From: Sporothrix humicola
Taxonomy: Eukaryota > Ascomycota > Sordariomycetes > Ophiostomatales > Ophiostomataceae
Length of the DNA stretch: 21,101 bases
Direction of reading: 5' to 3'
Assembly: GCA_021396245.1 (NCBI GenBank)
Contig: WNYE01000173.1
Coordinates: 1-21,101 of the forward strand
Part shown: positions 17,862 to 21,101 of the stretch, piece after piece
Position numbering within the stretch: the stretch's first letter is position 1
How the letters are laid out: every line of letters starts with the position of its first letter
Position numbers and translations under genes: made by a program
The notes under the pieces: generated by a model
What the model was told of the DNA's origin: nothing
What the model saw: the letters and a program-made list of their open reading frames with translations, nothing else
Database searches by the model: none

Positions 17862-19110
17862 CTAGGACTTGGCAGCAATGTCTGCGCACTCCACCGCCAG
17901 CACCTTGCTAAGATCCTTGACAGCGGCCTCGCCGTCGCCCTCGGCATGGTCGTGGGCACGACCAACAAGCTTCCTCTTGCTGGTGGCGTCGCGGTCGCGA
18001 AAGACAAAGGCGGAGCGGGACGACAGGAACAGCAGCTCCATCTCCTCGAGGGAGCGGCCGGCGGTCTCTGGGAAAAAGAGGAAGGAGATGACGGAGATGG
18101 CAAAGCAAAAGGCACCAAAGATAAAGTAGAGCTTCCAGCCGGCGGTGTTGAGGGCAGTGGGGATGTAGAGGCCGAGCCAAAAAGTTGCTGAACCAGTTGA
18201 TGGCGGCGGACAGCGCGGTGCCGCGGGCGCGGGCCTCGAGGCTGAGGACCTCGTTGGGGTAGGTCCAGGGCACCGACGAGTAGAAGGAGCCAAAGAAGAT
18301 CATGTACAAAAACATAAAGGCGATGGCGGCGTGGCCGGCTGACACGTTGGCAAAGCTGAAGGTGAGGGCCTGGGTGGTGTCGTCAAAATGCGGGGCGCCA
18401 AAGCCGAGAAGCATGGCGCCGACGACGACCAGGCAGATGCCCATGAGAAAGGGCCCGATAATGAGCGGCTTGCGGCGGCCGTAAAAGTCGATGAGCAGGT
18501 TGAGAGAGAATGTGGCAGCAAGCAGCAGGGCGCCGCCGATGCCGTTGGCCAGTAGGGTGGCTTCGGTGTTGGACGTGCCGGTCTGGGAAAAGACCTTGGA
18601 GGCGTAGTAGAGCACGATGTTGGGGCCGCTGAGCTGCTGAAGAAACTGCGCGCCGACGGCGAGCTCGGCGCGCACAGACGCGTTCTCGGTATCACCGGCG
18701 GCATGCAGGCGCGCGAGCACAGCCAGGGCCTCGTCGGGGCGGCCGTGGCTGCAGAGCCAGCGCGGGGTCTCGGGCCGCAGGAAGACGTGGATGCCAACCC
18801 AGATGGCCGGGACGAGCTGCAGGGCCAGGGGCAGGCGCCAGCTAGCGGCGCCGCGCAGGCGGGCGGTGGCGTACTGGACCCAGTAGGCGACCATCAGCCC
18901 CAGGGCAATGCCGGTGTTGAGCACGGCGGTCATGCGGCCGCGGATGTTGGCCGGGCTGATCTCGGCGGTGTACAGGCTCATGGTCTGGAACAGGGCGCCG
19001 GCGCCGAAGCCGTTGATGACGCGGGCGGCAATGAGCATGGCCTGGGACACGGAGGCGACGACAATGGCCTGGCCGACGAGGTTCTGGACGACAGCCGATC
19101 GAAAGACAGG
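17862..19110 (-). pseudogene. Broken MFS sugar transporter
   Basis: The translation is clearly a sugar-porter family MFS transporter: ARVINGFGAGALFQTMSLYTAEISPANIRGRM (TM4 and the following loop), RPETPRWLCSHGRPDEAL, FLQQLSGPNIVLYYASKVF (TM7), FYGRRKPLI, VPWTYPNEVLSLEARARGTALSAAINW and PETAGRSLEEMELLF at the end of TM12. Three defects are visible. First, the N-terminus with TM1-TM2 and most of TM3 is absent, and an in-frame stop lies at 19126-19128. Second, about 50-65 residues of the loop between TM6 and TM7 are missing at about 18656-18665. Third, a one-base shift in the A5 run at 18179-18183 moves the C-terminal part to another frame; with one base fewer it would read NFWLGLYIPTALNTAGW. 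An open stretch from 18185 to 19050 remains but cannot make a normal twelve-helix transporter. GC content stays high, so RIP did not cause the decay. Confidence 0.82.
18648..18673. repeat. Perfect inverted repeat at the transporter's missing loop
   Basis: GCGCGCCGA (18648-18656) and TCGGCGCGC (18665-18673) are perfect reverse complements separated by eight bases. The pair lies where the coding sequence jumps from ...ASVRAEL to AVGAQFLQQLSG, skipping the usual cytoplasmic loop. Such hairpins can promote deletion by slippage; that link is inference. Confidence 0.7.
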
Positions 19111-19140
19111 GGTTTGGAGGGCTCGTTAAGAACGTCCGTC

Positions 19141-19440
19141 CTCGCTACCGTGGTCCAGATGATGGTCTACGACGCATCGCGTGCCGACGCCCGCCTCGCC
19201 ACTGTCTTGCAAGATGCATGGCACGGCCATGCGCTGCGCCATGACGAGAGCTACCCCGACATCCCCGCCCTCCACATCTGCACCGACAAATACAGCTTTG
19301 TCGATGTCGACTGGCCGCGCCTGCTACCGCGCCTCAAGGTCAATTCCGTGTCTGGGAGAGACCATGGCCACTTCTTCATGCTCGAAGATCCGGCGCGCTT
19401 CAACGAGCAGCTCGAAACCGTCTTGTCCAGCGGGTTTTGA
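19141..19440 (+). pseudogene. C-terminal remnant of an alpha/beta hydrolase
   Basis: About 100 residues in one plus-strand frame resemble the end of an alpha/beta hydrolase. They read TVVQMMVYDASRADARL, then IPALHICTDKYSFVDVDWPRLLPRL, then GRDHGHFFMLEDPARFNEQLETVL. The GHFFMLEDP segment would hold the catalytic His (codon at 19369-19371 or 19363-19365). The nucleophile elbow and all of the N-terminal half are missing; upstream DNA is the opposite strand of the transporter remnant. The stop is at 19438-19440 and AATAAA follows at 19489-19494, so the original 3' end seems preserved. The first ATG inside the remnant is at 19159, which would give 93 residues without a nucleophile. It could be a short expressed protein but is more likely a dead fragment. 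Confidence 0.65.
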
Positions 19441-19488
19441 GGAGCTTGAAATAGTTTTGAAAACAGTAAACACTAGAAAACAAGAAAC

Positions 19489-19494
19489 AATAAA
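19489..19494 (+). terminator. Poly(A) signal after the hydrolase remnant
   Basis: AATAAA lies 49 bases after the stop codon of the plus-strand remnant, in an A-rich stretch. It suggests the 3' end of the former gene is intact. Confidence 0.4.
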
Positions 19495-19686
19495 AAATAA
19501 ACAATAGAACGCAAATGTAACATATCTCATTGCGGTAGTCTATATGCCATAATCAAACACAGAGTCACTGGAACAATGCAGGCCTGGTTATCAAACGCTA
19601 TTCCCAGAACCGCCATGAATATGCTATCTTATTGTGTAGCGACAAAACACCAAAGATGGCCGGCCCAATGTTCAACGCATCGCCGC

Positions 19687-19707
19687 ATTATTATTATTAT
19701 TATTATT
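19687..19707. repeat. ATT microsatellite (seven units)
   Basis: Seven uninterrupted ATT units lie between the hydrolase remnant and the AT-rich relic on the right. Confidence 0.95.
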
Positions 19708-19844
19708 CGCCTTTCTCAGTCAATCCTGACTATTGGCGACTAGTTAGGTAGAACCCTTATAAGGAAGAAACTGTTATAGAATTGTGTGTGTAAACTTTTT
19801 AACTTACACGAGTGTGTGTTAGCTTGTTAAGGTTATACGTTAAG

Positions 19845-19866
19845 TAAATAAATAAATAAATAAATA
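19845..19866. repeat. TAAA microsatellite
   Basis: About five TAAA units, followed by two copies of GTAGTAAATAAA at 19874-19885 and 19899-19910. This is the left edge of the AT-rich relic. Confidence 0.9.
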
Positions 19867-19960
19867 GTTGTATGTAGTAAATAAATGGAAGGGTAAGTGT
19901 AGTAAATAAAGTATAAAATAAAAGAGTATATAACTTGTAAACTTAGTTTTTTTTTTTACT

Positions 19961-20066
19961 TTAAGGTTTATCGTTCGAGTATAACCGGTGTTATAATGAG
20001 TTTTTTATTTTTATATTTTTAACGTTAAGATTGATCGTTCGAGTATTACCGGCGTTATAATGAACT
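19961..20066. repeat. Two direct copies of a 40-base segment, 64-base period
   Basis: A segment containing ATCGTTCGAGTAT, then ACCGG and GTTATAATGA occurs at about 19961-20000 and again at 20025-20065. The copies differ at a few positions, mostly T/C and A/T, inside the RIP relic. Confidence 0.8.
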
Positions 20067-20196
20067 TATCGTTATTACTTTCGACGTTTAATTATTTAAT
20101 ATTTAAAATAAAAACGAAGATAAAGGCCGTCGTTATTAAAATTATTAAAGTATTAAGTATAACCGTTTAATTAATTTTTCGTTTAAAAAGTAAGTT

Positions 20197-20430
20197 TTAA
20201 TTAAAGTTAAAGAACGTTATATTTATAAAGTTAATACTATTAAAAAAAGACGGTATTTTTTTGTAAAATAAACTTTAATTAAAGTTAAAAAACGTTATAT
20301 TTATAAAGTTAATACCATTAAAAAAAAATAATATTTTTTTAAAAAATAAATTTTAATTAAAGTTAAAAAACGTTATACTCGTAAAGTTATTATCGTTAAA
20401 AAAAAACGACGTATTACTATAATACGGCGT
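20197..20430. repeat. Three tandem copies of a 78-base unit
   Basis: Units start at 20197, 20275 and 20353, each with TTAATTAAAGTTAAA followed by ACGTTATA and GTAAA or ATAAAGTTA. The period is exactly 78 bases twice, a multiple of three. In one plus-strand frame all three read as Lys/Arg-rich peptide with in-frame stops in copies 1 and 2. This fits a decayed coding repeat, but noncoding tandem repeats are also possible. Confidence 0.8.
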
Positions 20431-21101
20431 AAAAATAAAAAAAAAACGTAACTTAAACGACGGTACGTTACTTCGGCGACGGTAACTTTTTTAACTTTTT
20501 CGTAAAGTTATACTTTAAAAATTTATTACTTTAAATAAATTATTAAAAGATTAATTTAATTTTAAAGTTATTTTATAACTTATATTTTAGTTTTTCGAAA
20601 GTTTAAAGTTAATTTACCGGCCGTAGTAATATTTTTAAGTATATTAAAATTATATACTCGGTTATTTTATTTTCGGCGTCGTAAAAATAATTTAAAAAGT
20701 TAATAATTTTACGCTAAAAAAAGTATATACAAAGGTTAATATAACCCGTATAAATTTACGTAAAAAAATTACTTTTAATTTTTATAAAATAAAAATAACG
20801 GCGTTATACGGTTTTTATTATTTAATATAACGTTTATATAATAAAAAATTTCGTAAAACGGTCGGTTTTAACGTTTTATTATTATTAAGTTTTTTAACGG
20901 TCGATAATTATAACTTAATCCGTTTTTTTAAAAGTAAACGACGAAGGTAATATAAAAAAAAATAAATAATAATTAATAAACGGTTAAAAGTAATATATTA
21001 TATTTTAAATTATTTAAGTTTTAGTTTAATAATTTAATTAAAATAAAAAAACGGTTTAACGGTATTTTAAATAAAAGTTTAATAATAATATACTTAATTT
21101 A

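Larger units (their letters stand above)
19741..21101. repeat. RIP-saturated AT-rich repeat relic
   Basis: From about 19741 to the window end the DNA is very AT-rich and holds no usable open frame. By hand count, 19981-21101 has about 58 CG dinucleotides but only about five TG and two CA, while TA is extremely common. Loss of CA/TG with CG kept is the signature of RIP acting on CpA, and the reverse of what CpG methylation decay gives. The sequence was probably a repeated element; its class cannot be told from what remains. It continues past the window. Confidence 0.88.

Noticed and set aside
18703..19140. Upstream extension of the hydrolase frame, which could look like a long fusion protein
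   Set aside because: This part is the opposite strand of transporter coding sequence; the real homology to a hydrolase begins only near 19141.

Overview
The window looks like nuclear DNA of a filamentous ascomycete (Pezizomycotina, probably a Sordariomycete). Four things point there: compact GC-rich genes with almost no introns, one short GT..AG intron with a CTAAC-type branch site, fungal families (Rax2, secreted DUF8021-type protein, DUF2235 hydrolase, MFS sugar transporter), and strong repeat-induced point mutation (RIP) scars in the repeats at both ends. I could not run any database search, so family names come from motifs I can read in the translations.

Layout. 1-1345: repeat DNA. It holds two clusters of a GC-rich mosaic minisatellite, each followed by a copy of the same GC module; the second copy carries RIP-like C-to-T and G-to-A changes. 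2015-3184 (+): a two-exon Fe(II)/2-oxoglutarate dioxygenase. 3503-4402 (+): a small secreted glycoprotein. 4571-6514 (-): a DUF2235 alpha/beta hydrolase, convergent with the previous gene. 7889-11665 (-): a Rax2 polarity protein of 1258 residues. 11666-17861: about 6.2 kb with no convincing gene; the first kilobase is a purine-rich (plus strand) leader or promoter of rax2. 17862-19440: remnants of two genes that point away from each other. The minus-strand MFS sugar transporter lacks its N-terminus and a central loop and has a frameshift. The plus-strand alpha/beta hydrolase keeps only about its last 100 residues. Both have lost their 5' ends at the same junction. 19741-21101: an AT-rich repeat relic saturated with RIP, with nearly no CpA/TpG left but abundant CpG, and containing 78-bp tandem repeats.

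The picture is a four-gene island between transposon or repeat relics, with gene decay on the side facing the right-hand relic. The four intact genes do not form an obvious pathway. Two are probably surface-directed (Rax2 and the secreted protein) and two are probably cytosolic enzymes. I saw no clear new biological system. The most unusual items are the double 5' truncation at the transporter/hydrolase junction, the inverted repeat exactly at the transporter's missing loop, the paired spared and mutated repeat modules, and the even-numbered spacing of the minisatellite cores.
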